Of a stretch of 64,000 nt of DNA, positions 9,522-17,887 are shown one piece after another. The position numbers and the translations under genes are program-made. Each line of letters starts with the position of its first letter. Position 1 is the stretch's first letter. The notes under the pieces were generated by a model. It ran no database searches. It saw only the letters and a program-made list of their open reading frames with translations, and was not told the DNA's origin. Source of the DNA: Flavobacterium kingsejongi (lineage in GTDB: Bacteria; Bacteroidota; Bacteroidia; Flavobacteriales; Flavobacteriaceae); contig NZ_CP020919.1 in the NCBI RefSeq assembly GCF_003076475.1, positions 2,480,001-2,544,000 of the forward strand, read 5' to 3'.

Positions 9522-11252
9522 ATGACAATCAAATTTCAATATACAATAGCTTTAGTGGTACTTTTTGCGGGTATCCAAAGCACCTATTCGCAGAAAAAAG
9601 ATGAAAACATCGGATCAGAAGTGATCAATGTTGTGAAACCTTATACGCCAACAATTTCCGATGCTTTCAAAGTAAAGGAAACACCCACTTTTGAAGATGA
9701 GGAAACGACCAAAAAAGAGGCTATTCAATATAATATCTTCTCTTTTCCCGTAGCCTCAACTTTTACGCCTTCCAAAGGGAAAGCTGCAGGAGTGGAAAAA
9801 GGAAAACAGGAAAAGACCTATAACAATTATGCTTCTTTGGGAATAGGGAATTACGGAACGGCAATAGGGGAACTTTTTATCACTGAAAACCTGAACCGTA
9901 ATGAATATGTAGGGGGAATGTTTCGCCATAATTCATCACAGGGAGGCATTAAGGATGTGTCGCTGGATGATTATTTCTATGATTCCAGATTGGACCTTAC
10001 CTACGGTAACCAGCAGCAATCTTATAGCTGGAATGTAGATTTAGGGTATAGAAACCAGGTCTACAACTGGTATGGTGTACCACAGGATTTATTTCAGGCG
10101 CCACTTTTGGCAGATCTTGATGTAAAGCAAGCTTACAATACATTGTATGTAGGTGGGAAGATTAATACCAAAGAAAGTGTATTCAGCCAGGCCGAAGTCT
10201 TATACAAGCGCTTTTGGGATGGAAGTGATTCTGCTGAAAACCGTTTCTTCGTAAAACCGACCTTCGAATTTGATTTCCTGGGTGAAAAAGTAAAAACCGA
10301 TTTCATCGTAGATTACGTTGGCGGTTCTTTTGATAAAGGATTTGCATCACCGGAAAAAATAAATTATGGTTTTGCTAATTTCGGGTTCCAGCCAAGCTTT
10401 GTATTGGTGAAAGAAGATTTTGCTTTTAAAATTGGTGCTGGAATTTTCTACAGCGTAAATAATGAAACAAGTGACAATAAACTGTATTTCTACCCACAGG
10501 TAACAGCTTCTTATAAAGTGGTGGGCGATCTGATGATTGCTTATGCCGGAGCTGAAGGAACACTAAAACAAAATTCCTATGCTGATTTTGTAGGGCAAAA
10601 CCAATTCCTGTCTCCTACATTGGCTGTTGCACCAACAGATCAGCAGTATGACCTGTATTTAGGATTAAAAGGAAAATTGGCCAGTAATGTGGCGTATAAT
10701 GTGAGAGGTTCGGTGATGAATGAAAAAAGTAAAGCGTTGTTTACAGCCAACCCTTATAGCGATACCAATGTGGATGCTTCATACAAATACGGTAACTCTT
10801 TTGGGGTAACCTATGATAATGTAAGAACCATCAGCATCTTTGGCGAATTGAAAATGGATATCTCGAATTCATTTGCTTTTGGAATCAATGGTACGTATAA
10901 CAACTATACAACCGACAATGAATTCAGAGCGTGGAACCTACCGGAATTGAAATTAGGCGCCAACCTTGATTTCAAAATCACGAACAAATGGTTTGCCGGG
11001 GCGAATGTATTTTATGTAGGGGAAAGAGACGACCAATTGCAGTTGACTACCGCTTTAGTGCCTACCAATACGGTGGTAACCCTGAAAAGTTATTTTGATG
11101 CCAACCTGAACGTAGGGTACAACTACACCGATAGACTGTCATTTTACCTGAAAGGAAACAATCTTGCAAACAGTGCGTACCAAAAATGGCTTAACTATCC
11201 GGTTCAGCAGATTCAGGTCGTAGTTGGAGCATCCTATAAATTTGATTTCTAA
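9522..11252 (+). CDS. Outer-membrane beta-barrel protein related to TonB-dependent receptors, without plug
   Basis: 576 residues with a signal peptide ending near TYSQ (residue 23). The mature N-terminus has a short VINVVKPYTPTISDAFKV segment and an acidic stretch instead of a ~120-residue plug domain. From about residue 95 there are alternating aromatic strands typical of an outer-membrane barrel, ending with a C-terminal Phe (SYKFDF), the barrel-assembly signal. The last strands resemble TonB-dependent receptors (NLANSAYQKW is like the usual end motif), but the size is well below a standard receptor. Encoded directly after the TPR protein and probably transcribed with it. Function unknown; assembly, transport or attachment are possible. 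Confidence 0.75.
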   Translation: MTIKFQYTIALVVLFAGIQSTYSQKKDENIGSEVINVVKPYTPTISDAFKVKETPTFEDEETTKKEAIQYNIFSFPVASTFTPSKGKAAGVEKGKQEKTYNNYASLGIGNYGTAIGELFITENLNRNEYVGGMFRHNSSQGGIKDVSLDDYFYDSRLDLTYGNQQQSYSWNVDLGYRNQVYNWYGVPQDLFQAPLLADLDVKQAYNTLYVGGKINTKESVFSQAEVLYKRFWDGSDSAENRFFVKPTFEFDFLGEKVKTDFIVDYVGGSFDKGFASPEKINYGFANFGFQPSFVLVKEDFAFKIGAGIFYSVNNETSDNKLYFYPQVTASYKVVGDLMIAYAGAEGTLKQNSYADFVGQNQFLSPTLAVAPTDQQYDLYLGLKGKLASNVAYNVRGSVMNEKSKALFTANPYSDTNVDASYKYGNSFGVTYDNVRTISIFGELKMDISNSFAFGINGTYNNYTTDNEFRAWNLPELKLGANLDFKITNKWFAGANVFYVGERDDQLQLTTALVPTNTVVTLKSYFDANLNVGYNYTDRLSFYLKGNNLANSAYQKWLNYPVQQIQVVVGASYKFDF

Positions 11253-11270
11253 AAATTACCAATAGTATAA

Positions 11271-11304
11271 AAGCCTGCAGTACCATAGTATTGCAGGCTT
11301 TTTG
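11271..11304 (+). terminator. Rho-independent terminator after the barrel gene
   Basis: AAGCCTGCAGTAC and GTATTGCAGGCTT form a hairpin with a 4-base loop (one G-U pair), followed by a T run, 19 bp past the stop. Confidence 0.85.
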
Positions 11305-11389
11305 CATTTTAGGGCAGGCCGTAACCGTTGAAATAGCAAAGCAGATGATTATATCGCAGTTCAGTAAATGAACCTAATTTGAAACTTCG

Positions 11390-11397
11390 TACCTTTG
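11390..11397 (+). promoter_or_regulatory. -7 element for the S1-domain gene
   Basis: TACCTTTG matches TAnnTTTG, 46 bp before the ATG at 11444; no correctly spaced TTG was found. Confidence 0.45.
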
Positions 11398-11443
11398 CCG
11401 CTTACCGCAACAACCAGTCGTGTTGTGGAAAAATAGAAATATC

Positions 11444-12283
11444 ATGATTGAAATAGGAAAATACAACACGCTTACCATTTTGCGTGATACTAAAGTGGGA
11501 CTTTTTTTAGGCAATGGTAATGAAGCAGAAGACATCTTACTGCCCAACAAATATGTACCCCACCAATTTGAAATAGGGGATGAATTAACGGTTTTTGTGT
11601 ATCTGGACCATGAAGAGCGTCCTGTGGCTACCACATTGGAGCCGTATATATTGCTAAACGAATTTGCACTTTTGCGGGTGAACTACGTGAATAATGTAGG
11701 AGCGTTTATGGATTGGGGAATGGAAAAAGACATACTTGTTCCGTTCAAAGAACAGGCACGCCCGATGGAAAAAGGGAAACGGTACCTGGTATATTTGTAT
11801 ATGGATGAGAAAACCAATCGCTTGGTCGCTTCCAGCAAGACCAATCAGTTCCTGAATAACGACAACCTGACGGTAGAGAAAAATGAAGAAGTAGACCTGA
11901 TTGTTTCCCACATTACCGAAGCCGGGATTAATGTGATTATCAATGAGCAGCACAAAGGGTTAGTGTATAAAGATGAGGTGTATGATGATGCCATCCGTAC
12001 AGGTGATCGTTTGAGAGGCTACATCAAAAATATTCGTCCGGATAATAAAATAGACGTATCCTTACAAATCCAAGGCTATGAAAATGTCGAGCCTAATGCC
12101 GACAAAATACTAAACGAATTGCGGGCGAACAGAGGCTTTTTAAGGCTCAACGACGCCAGTCATCCGGAAGATATTAAAACGGTACTTAAGATGAGTAAAA
12201 AGACATTTAAGAAAGCCATTGGCGCCCTGTACAGGGATAAACTGATCGAGATTAAAGACGATGGAATTTACCTCATCAAATAA
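11444..12283 (+). CDS. S1-like RNA-binding protein (CvfB family)
   Basis: 279 residues arranged like CvfB: an N-terminal run of three S1/OB-type barrels (about residues 1-65, 68-135 and 140-210, e.g. VNNVGAFMDWGMEKDILVPF) and a C-terminal winged helix (about 215-279, ending GALYRDKLIEIKDDGIYLIK). Members bind RNA and in Staphylococcus affect virulence gene expression; a general post-transcriptional or translation-linked role is likely. An upstream Met at 11420 is in frame, but MIEIGKYNTL at 11444 matches the family start. Single gene with its own terminator at 12303. Confidence 0.8.
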   Translation: MIEIGKYNTLTILRDTKVGLFLGNGNEAEDILLPNKYVPHQFEIGDELTVFVYLDHEERPVATTLEPYILLNEFALLRVNYVNNVGAFMDWGMEKDILVPFKEQARPMEKGKRYLVYLYMDEKTNRLVASSKTNQFLNNDNLTVEKNEEVDLIVSHITEAGINVIINEQHKGLVYKDEVYDDAIRTGDRLRGYIKNIRPDNKIDVSLQIQGYENVEPNADKILNELRANRGFLRLNDASHPEDIKTVLKMSKKTFKKAIGALYRDKLIEIKDDGIYLIK

Positions 12284-12302
12284 AAAATATAATTACAAAT
12301 AT

Positions 12303-12328
12303 AAACCGGGAAATTTCCCGGTTTTTTT
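12303..12328 (+). terminator. Rho-independent terminator after the CvfB-like gene
   Basis: AAACCGGGAAA followed directly by TTTCCCGGTTT, then more T residues; 19 bp after the stop. Confidence 0.85.
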
Positions 12329-12442
12329 GTGTCTGAAACATTTTTATAATTACTTAATGCGGGCATTTGTATACCAAAAGTATTGCAGCAATCGAAAAAT
12401 GAAATTTGGCCGGAATATAATTCATCATACTAAAATATTCAG

Positions 12443-12450
12443 TACATTTG
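12443..12450 (+). promoter_or_regulatory. -7 element for the YgiD-type gene
   Basis: TACATTTG matches TAnnTTTG and overlaps the palindrome at 12444-12463. No -33 TTG at standard distance, which could mean activator dependence. Confidence 0.5.
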
Positions 12451-12463
12451 TATATACAAATGT
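12444..12463. promoter_or_regulatory. Perfect 20-bp palindrome, probable operator
   Basis: ACATTTGTATATACAAATGT reads identically on both strands and lies over the -7 element and likely transcription start of the next gene. A dimeric regulator bound here would block RNA polymerase. The regulator is unknown. Confidence 0.6.
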
Positions 12464-12469
12464 TGGCTT

Positions 12470-13348
12470 TTGGAACGTAAATATTTTATAAGAACATTAA
12501 TAGGAGGAATGACTATGGCAACACTGCAGCCTTTTTATGACTGGACCCGATCTTTGGGCGAAGAAGACGAGAAGCATCCCGTATTATTTATTGGGCATGG
12601 TTCTCCAATGAATGCGATTGAGGATAATGAATTTTCAGCAACCTGGACCCGGATGGGACAGGAGATTACTAAACCCAAAGCCGTGTTGGTGATATCCGCA
12701 CACTGGCTGACGCAGGGAACGCATATTACTGCTATGGAACATCCGAAGACCATCCATGATTTCGGTGGTTTTCCGCAGGCACTATTCGATGTGGAATATC
12801 CTGCAAACGGAAATCCTGCTTTAGCACGGGCTACCGCCGACCTTATCCAAAGCACCCATGTTGGCCTGGATCACGATTGGGGATTGGATCATGGAACCTG
12901 GTCCGTTGTACGCCATATGTATCCCGATGCGGACATTCCGGTATTGCAATTGAGTATTGATTACAACAAGCCGCCACAATACCATTATGAACTGGCCAAA
13001 GAGTTAGCATCAATTCGAAAAAAAGGAGTGTTGATTATCGGAAGTGGCAATATGGTGCATAACCTCAAGATGATCGCTTGGAATAAGATGAATGAGCCCA
13101 ATTATGGATTTGACTGGGCCATCGAAATGAATACTATTTTTAAAGATAAGATTACCGATAAGGATTTTAAAGCCTTAATTGATTATAAAAACCTCAGTAA
13201 AGCAGCCACATTAGCGATTCCCACTCCGGATCATTATTATCCATTGTTATATACACTGGGACTGCAGGATGCTAAAGACGAAACTACTTTTTTCAACGAT
13301 AAGATGGTAGGCGGTTCTTTAAATATGACATCGGTAAAATTCGGTTAA
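12470..13348 (+). CDS. ygiD: LigB-type extradiol dioxygenase (YgiD / DODA-like)
   Basis: Class III extradiol ring-cleavage dioxygenase, related to 4,5-DOPA dioxygenase YgiD. Visible metal and active-site His motifs are LFIGHGSPMNAI, VISAHWLT, LDHDWGLDHGTW and, late in the protein, PTPDHYYPL. Substrates are probably small catechols; the natural one in this bacterium is unknown. Start choice is open: the frame can begin at TTG 12470 (MERKYFIRTL, an N-terminus like that of other Bacteroidota members), or at ATG 12509 or 12515. A GGAGG Shine-Dalgarno-like stretch at 12503-12507 is best spaced for 12515. Monocistronic, with a terminator at 13367. Confidence 0.82.
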   Translation: MERKYFIRTLIGGMTMATLQPFYDWTRSLGEEDEKHPVLFIGHGSPMNAIEDNEFSATWTRMGQEITKPKAVLVISAHWLTQGTHITAMEHPKTIHDFGGFPQALFDVEYPANGNPALARATADLIQSTHVGLDHDWGLDHGTWSVVRHMYPDADIPVLQLSIDYNKPPQYHYELAKELASIRKKGVLIIGSGNMVHNLKMIAWNKMNEPNYGFDWAIEMNTIFKDKITDKDFKALIDYKNLSKAATLAIPTPDHYYPLLYTLGLQDAKDETTFFNDKMVGGSLNMTSVKFG

Positions 13349-13366
13349 TATATTCCTCCATAAACA

Positions 13367-13405
13367 AAAAAATCCCCTGAGCGCTATAAGCCCAGGGGAT
13401 TTTTT
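13367..13405. terminator. Bidirectional terminator between convergent genes
   Basis: AAAAAATCCCCTG pairs with CAGGGGATTTTTT across a 13-base loop. A-rich and T-rich flanks allow function on both strands, for the genes ending at 13348 (+) and 13426 (-). Confidence 0.85.
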
Positions 13406-13425
13406 ATTTGGAAATGTTACTGTAA

Positions 13426-14628
13426 TTAATATTCCGTTTCGTCTTTATCCAATTTTACAGGATAAACTCCGAATAAGGGAGCCAGTTTCCAGGTCCTGTA
13501 GGTTTTATAAGTGAATTTATTAGAGATGGCAATAATGGCGACAGTATCATTTTTAAGTTTCACATAGGAAGCGGTGTTGCCATGCCACCATCCATTATGG
13601 TAAAACATGCGTTCTCCTGTTTCCCATTCCGTAATACGGATTCCGAGGCCATAATTCTTGTTGCCTTTATGCTCATAGCTATAGCCTTTAAAAACTTCTT
13701 TAAGCAAATCCGGGTTTAGGAAATGAGGAGAGTAGGTGGCCATATCAAATTTTAATAAATCCCGTGGTGTAGAATAGATGTTTTTGTCCCCATAGATGTT
13801 ATCCAGGTAATCGAAATCAAATTGTACCATATTCCCTTTGTACGACTGGCTGGTTTTGCCTTTATCATACATATAATCAAAAACAAATGTATTTTTCATC
13901 CCGAGCGGTTCAAAAATGATTTTTTGCATCGCGTCACGATAATTCATTTTTGTTTTCTTTTCGATGATCAGAGCCAATATGGCAAAATTGGTATTACAAT
14001 ACCCGAATTTTTTATCAGTTTTAAAATACAGGGGGAACTTATGTTTGGCCAATAAATCAAGGATATCCTGATTAGTCAGTATTTTAGTACGGTCCCAGAT
14101 TTCTTTCTGGTCGGTAAAATAAGCATAATTCGGAAGACCGCTTCGGTGGTTCAACAACGTTCGGATCGTAACATCAGCATAAGGGAACGTTGGGAGTAGG
14201 GTAGTTACCTTTTGATCCAGTGTAAGCTTTTTTTGATCGACAAGCTTTAAGATTGCTGTTGCCGTCAGGACTTTGCTGACAGAGGCGATATGCAGCGGTG
14301 TATTGGCTGTAATTTCTGATTTTTTGCTTTTATCGGAAATGCCTTGGTATTTTTCAAAAATAATCTGTCCGTTTTTCGCAACCAGGAAGCCGCCATTCAT
14401 GGTGTTGTGATCCCAGTTCTTTTCATAAAAGTTTGCTACATGGCTTTTTTTACTGGCAATATAACTACTGGAAACGGTGGGCATTTTTCCGGGATACGGC
14501 AGGATTCGTAAGGTGGTATCTTTAACTTTTATATCGGAGGAACGATTTTCTGCGAGTGCTGAGTTGTCATTTTTACAGGAAGATAAAACGGCTATAGCAA
14601 GTATTGGGATGATTTTTATAAACTTCAT
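13426..14628 (-). CDS. Serine hydrolase lipoprotein (beta-lactamase / class C PBP family)
   Basis: 400 residues. A lipoprotein signal ends LAIAVLSSCKND (Cys near residue 18), so it is anchored on an envelope membrane. The catalytic domain has the S-x-x-K nucleophile motif SVSK in HIASVSKVLTATAIL, the YxN motif as YCN in FGYCNTNFAIL, and HNGWWHGN in the position of the third (KTG-like) motif. These serve D-alanyl peptide hydrolysis, ester hydrolysis or beta-lactam turnover; which applies cannot be told, and resistance should not be assumed. Monocistronic. Confidence 0.82.
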   Translation of the reverse strand: MKFIKIIPILAIAVLSSCKNDNSALAENRSSDIKVKDTTLRILPYPGKMPTVSSSYIASKKSHVANFYEKNWDHNTMNGGFLVAKNGQIIFEKYQGISDKSKKSEITANTPLHIASVSKVLTATAILKLVDQKKLTLDQKVTTLLPTFPYADVTIRTLLNHRSGLPNYAYFTDQKEIWDRTKILTNQDILDLLAKHKFPLYFKTDKKFGYCNTNFAILALIIEKKTKMNYRDAMQKIIFEPLGMKNTFVFDYMYDKGKTSQSYKGNMVQFDFDYLDNIYGDKNIYSTPRDLLKFDMATYSPHFLNPDLLKEVFKGYSYEHKGNKNYGLGIRITEWETGERMFYHNGWWHGNTASYVKLKNDTVAIIAISNKFTYKTYRTWKLAPLFGVYPVKLDKDETEY

Positions 14629-14661
14629 TTTAAATAATAAGGGGAGGAATAATGCGAATCA

Positions 14662-14669
14662 CAAATATA
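14662..14669 (-). promoter_or_regulatory. -7 element for the serine hydrolase gene
   Basis: CAAATATA on the plus strand is TATATTTG on the minus strand, 33 bp before the start at 14628. No spaced TTG. Confidence 0.45.
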
Positions 14670-14928
14670 GCCAAACAAATAAATTTTCAGGAAAACATTT
14701 CTAAAAGGTTAACATCTTTTTAACGGCTGTTTTATCAGCTTCGCAAACAGTATATTGTGCCCTCTTTTCCATAAAAGCCCTTGCCGGTATAAGGCTCAGA
14801 ATACTATCCCTATAAAAAATAAAAAGGATTCAAAAAGAATTAGTTGTACTACATGAACATATAAAAAAGTTTTTGAACCTGAAGCAATGGTTTCGGTATC
14901 CCGTTTCAGGAACTATTGACAGATGTAG
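14670..14928. other. Non-coding stretch
   Basis: Nothing coding is seen. There is one imperfect inverted repeat (CCTGAAGC near 14879 with GTTTCAGG near 14903), close to the end of the small gene at 14929, which might act as its weak terminator. Confidence 0.3.
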
Positions 14929-15114
14929 TTATACCGTCGGAGGTTCCTTCTCTTTTTTGGGCATGTTATTTTTTCTTTTTTGGAGGTATTCAGCCATTAG
15001 GATGTCTTTTGTAATATAATAGCACCCGCCAGTAATGAGAAGTTTGAGTACTACAAAAAGAACTTGCATTACAATTTCAGCATTGGCAGCATTCTCTGTC
15101 CAAAAAGTAGTCAT
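14929..15114 (-). CDS. Small single-pass membrane protein, hypothetical
   Basis: 61 residues: short polar N-terminus, one hydrophobic helix (about residues 14-38, IVMQVLFVVLKLLITGGCYY), then a strongly basic tail with KRKNNMPKKEKE. The hydrophobic segment followed by positive charges is coherent for an inner-membrane peptide with a cytoplasmic tail. It is divergent from the HTH gene at 15284, and a GGAGG-like stretch lies upstream. No family recognised; being short, it could be a chance frame, but composition and context favour a real gene. Confidence 0.5.
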   Translation of the reverse strand: MTTFWTENAANAEIVMQVLFVVLKLLITGGCYYITKDILMAEYLQKRKNNMPKKEKEPPTV

Positions 15115-15249
15115 AGTTGTTTTTTTAGGAGGATTTATAAAGTTTAAAATGGGGCAATATTCACCTGACCGTACAATATTTTTATTATATTGCCAGTTAT
15201 TGCTGTAGTTCTTTTGACGAAGTCGTTAGGGGGAGTTTACAAATGTAAG

Positions 15250-15283
15250 CAAAAATATTTATAACAAACAAAAATATTTATAA
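15250..15283 (+). promoter_or_regulatory. Tandem 15-bp direct repeat abutting the HTH gene start
   Basis: CAAAAATATTTATAA occurs exactly twice, at 15250-15264 and 15269-15283, 19 bp apart and ending at the base before the ATG. It looks like an autoregulatory operator or a translational control site. A further inverted repeat CAATAT/ATATTG lies at 15174-15192 in the same divergent gap. Confidence 0.55.
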
Positions 15284-15676
15284 ATGAACGGGATTATTTT
15301 AAAAGAAAAATTACAGGCAATAGAAGATGTACAGCTTGTGGAAGTTTCTAAAAAATTGCAGATTTCCCCTCAGGGTCTTCAAAACCGGTTCAAGTCCAAA
15401 GATGTTTCGCTGGATTTTATTATCCAGTTGGCAGATGCGGTAAATAAAAGCGTTTATTATTTTATTGAAGATACAGAATACGAGAAATACTTTAATGGCG
15501 GCTATGATTATCCGTTTATGAGCCTTCAGGAGGAAAAAGCTTCCTACAATACCGACCGGGAGAAGCTCTTGCAGGCAAAAGATGATATTATCGCTTTGTT
15601 GAAAAAAGAAAATGAAGCTTTAACCAAAGACAAGGAACTGTTTGCGAAACTATTATTAAAAGAAGATAAGGCATAA
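15284..15676 (+). CDS. Small helix-turn-helix regulator with coiled-coil tail
   Basis: 130 residues. Residues about 5-60 form a compact XRE-like HTH (VSKKLQISPQGLQNRFKSKD, then LDFIIQLADAVNKSVYYFI). Residues about 75-128 are charged and heptad-like (KLLQAKDDIIALLKKENEAL), a probable coiled coil for oligomerisation. This resembles small repressors of mobile elements and toxin loci but carries no enzymatic domain. The exact direct repeat against its start suggests self-repression. Divergent from the small membrane protein gene at 14929. Confidence 0.7.
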   Translation: MNGIILKEKLQAIEDVQLVEVSKKLQISPQGLQNRFKSKDVSLDFIIQLADAVNKSVYYFIEDTEYEKYFNGGYDYPFMSLQEEKASYNTDREKLLQAKDDIIALLKKENEALTKDKELFAKLLLKEDKA

Positions 15677-15711
15677 TCAGTACGTAACGCTATTATGTGA
15701 TGCTATCATAC

Positions 15712-15742
15712 AAGAGGCTGTCTTTCGGACAGCCTCTTTTTT
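15712..15742. terminator. Terminator between convergent genes
   Basis: AAGAGGCTGTC, loop TTTC, GGACAGCCTCTT and a T run; lies between the stops at 15676 (+) and 15769 (-). Confidence 0.85.
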
Positions 15743-15768
15743 GTAGAAAAATAAATTAGATTCCGGAA

Positions 15769-16887
15769 TTAAACCCCCAAATCTTTACGTGTTTTTTTCG
15801 TTAATCCTTCTTTATGAAGCAGGACTGAAATCGCTTTTAATTTCAGGTACGGGATGCTCATATATACATAGCCACCATTCGCAACTCTTTTGCTGTCGGT
15901 ACCCCAGGAGTTTTTTACTTTGTAGTATTCGTTTCCTTTTTGGTCTTTTACCTTTCCAACAATGTGCATCAGGTGATCATCAGTAGTTGTAAAATTATCA
16001 AACTCTGACTGTCGGTAGGCCGGAGTGATTTCCTTTTCCGGTTTGATTTCAGTCAGTATACTTTTGCTATCTTCTTCGTTGGCAGGAATTACCGCAACAC
16101 CATTCTTTCCCGAAAATGTACTTTCTGATACATCACAATCAAGTTCAACAGTAAATCCATTGGCAAGTGCATTATCAATATTCGCAACAAATTCATTCAG
16201 GGGCAAATTATAAAAGCTGCCATTGGAAAAATTATCAGGAATATTCAGGAGAAAAGGTTTGTACTCCGGGTACCTCGAAAAGGAGGAAATCGTAACGTAA
16301 TCGTCCGGATTGATCTTGGTCATCGCCAGAAAGCTCTTTGGAGTATATTTTTTTCCTTCATAGGTAAACTCAGAAATATTTTTTCCCATGTAAACATCCA
16401 GGACTCCGGATACCGCTTCTTTCCATTGTGGGGACAATTTTTTCCCGGGATTATCGACATATACCTTAAGCATCGCTTCCAGTACAGCAGCCATTTCTAC
16501 ATGGTTGTATTTGTCAGCATCCGGTGTAAGTCCAGAGTAGACACTTTGTGGTACCAGCCCGTAATTTCTCACGCTATTGATCACATCATGGGCAAGTCCG
16601 CCTTCCCCAAATTGGGCTTTACCCTGGCGCATCACATAGTTGTCTGCTTTTTCGGGATAGGTATTCCGTACATTATACATTTCGGATAAGTCAATTCTTT
16701 TTCCAGTTTGCCGAATGATCTCTGCTTCCAGGAATGAAGTGGCAGAGAAACTCCAACAGGTCCCTGTAATGCCCTGTGAGGTTACGGGAAGTGCCTCGAT
16801 ATCTTTTATAGTTTTAAATTCATAGGTTTGTGCGAAACCTGTAAGGGATAAGCCGGTCAGTAAAAAGGCCGATAATACTTTTTTCAT
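15769..16887 (-). CDS. Exported C1-family (papain / bleomycin-hydrolase-like) cysteine peptidase
   Basis: 372 residues with a signal peptide ending at GFAQ (residue 20). The catalytic set is visible: oxyanion Gln and nucleophile Cys44 in SQGITGTCWSFSATS, His in TTDDHLMHIVG near residue 311, and Asn in KVKNSWGTD near residue 330. The layout follows the bleomycin hydrolase/PepC branch, but this protein is shorter and exported, so it probably acts on peptides in the periplasm. There is no long propeptide. Monocistronic, sharing a terminator with the HTH gene. Confidence 0.85.
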   Translation of the reverse strand: MKKVLSAFLLTGLSLTGFAQTYEFKTIKDIEALPVTSQGITGTCWSFSATSFLEAEIIRQTGKRIDLSEMYNVRNTYPEKADNYVMRQGKAQFGEGGLAHDVINSVRNYGLVPQSVYSGLTPDADKYNHVEMAAVLEAMLKVYVDNPGKKLSPQWKEAVSGVLDVYMGKNISEFTYEGKKYTPKSFLAMTKINPDDYVTISSFSRYPEYKPFLLNIPDNFSNGSFYNLPLNEFVANIDNALANGFTVELDCDVSESTFSGKNGVAVIPANEEDSKSILTEIKPEKEITPAYRQSEFDNFTTTDDHLMHIVGKVKDQKGNEYYKVKNSWGTDSKRVANGGYVYMSIPYLKLKAISVLLHKEGLTKKTRKDLGV

Positions 16888-16957
16888 TGTAATTTGAAAT
16901 TTGAATGTAGCTTTAAGTGCAAAAAATGCTTTAATTTTACGCTAAAATATGAAAGAT

Positions 16958-17800
16958 ATGTCAGATATAAATTGGATAACTGTTAAAGAATTTGAAGATA
17001 TAACCTATAAAAAATGTGATGGAGTAGCGCGAATCGCTTTTAACCGTCCGGATGTGCGAAATGCCTTTCGTCCTAAAACAACGGCAGAATTGTATCAGGC
17101 CTTCTATGATGCTCAGGAAGATACTTCTATCGGAGTGGTTTTGCTGTCTGCAGAAGGGCCATCATCCAAAGATGGTGTGTACTCTTTTTGTAGCGGAGGC
17201 GACCAGAAAGCAAGAGGGCATCAGGGATACGTTGGAGAAGATGGCATGCACCGCCTTAATATATTAGAAGTACAAAGACTGATTCGTTTTATGCCGAAAG
17301 TGGTTATCGCGGTAGTTCCGGGATGGGCTGTAGGCGGCGGGCACAGCTTACATGTGGTATGTGACCTCACCCTGGCGAGTAAAGAGCATGCGATTTTCAA
17401 ACAAACCGATGCCGATGTAACCAGCTTTGATGGTGGTTATGGTTCTGCTTACTTGGCTAAAATGGTAGGACAGAAAAAAGCACGGGAGATTTTCTTTTTA
17501 GGACGCAACTACTCGGCACAGGATGCTTTTGATATGGGAATGGTAAATGCTGTGATTCCACATGCAGAACTTGAAACGACAGCCTATCAATGGGCTCAGG
17601 AAATTCTTGAAAAATCACCTACTTCGATCAAAATGCTCAAATTTGCAATGAACCTGACCGATGATGGTATGGTAGGGCAACAGGTATTTGCCGGTGAAGC
17701 TACCCGTTTGGCGTACATGACAGAAGAAGCAAAAGAAGGTAGGAATGCATTTTTAGAAAAAAGAAAGCCTAACTTTAAAGATATTAAATGGATTCCGTAA
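16958..17800 (+). CDS. menB: 1,4-dihydroxy-2-naphthoyl-CoA synthase (MenB)
   Basis: 280-residue crotonase-fold enzyme that closes the second ring of menaquinone by Dieckmann-type cyclisation of o-succinylbenzoyl-CoA. Family landmarks are FCSGGDQKARG (CoA/oxyanion region), VPGWAVGGGHSLHVVCDLTLAS, and TDADVTSFDGGYGSAYLA containing the catalytic Asp and Ser of MenB. The C-terminal RNAFLEKRKPNFKDIKWIP is also typical. Start set at MSDINWITVKEF; a Met three codons earlier (16949) is possible. menA and menC lie downstream on the same strand. Confidence 0.95.
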   Translation: MSDINWITVKEFEDITYKKCDGVARIAFNRPDVRNAFRPKTTAELYQAFYDAQEDTSIGVVLLSAEGPSSKDGVYSFCSGGDQKARGHQGYVGEDGMHRLNILEVQRLIRFMPKVVIAVVPGWAVGGGHSLHVVCDLTLASKEHAIFKQTDADVTSFDGGYGSAYLAKMVGQKKAREIFFLGRNYSAQDAFDMGMVNAVIPHAELETTAYQWAQEILEKSPTSIKMLKFAMNLTDDGMVGQQVFAGEATRLAYMTEEAKEGRNAFLEKRKPNFKDIKWIP

Positions 17801-17887
17801 GGCATGCAAATGGAAATGATGGTTCAAATGTGCCAACATAGTGTATAGCAATTAAGTAAATGCCTGCGGTAAAGGTATATCAGTATT

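Noticed and set aside
13426..14628. Antibiotic-resistance beta-lactamase
   Set aside because: The SxxK and YxN motifs place it in a broad serine hydrolase family; the third motif is not KTG and nothing indicates beta-lactam turnover.
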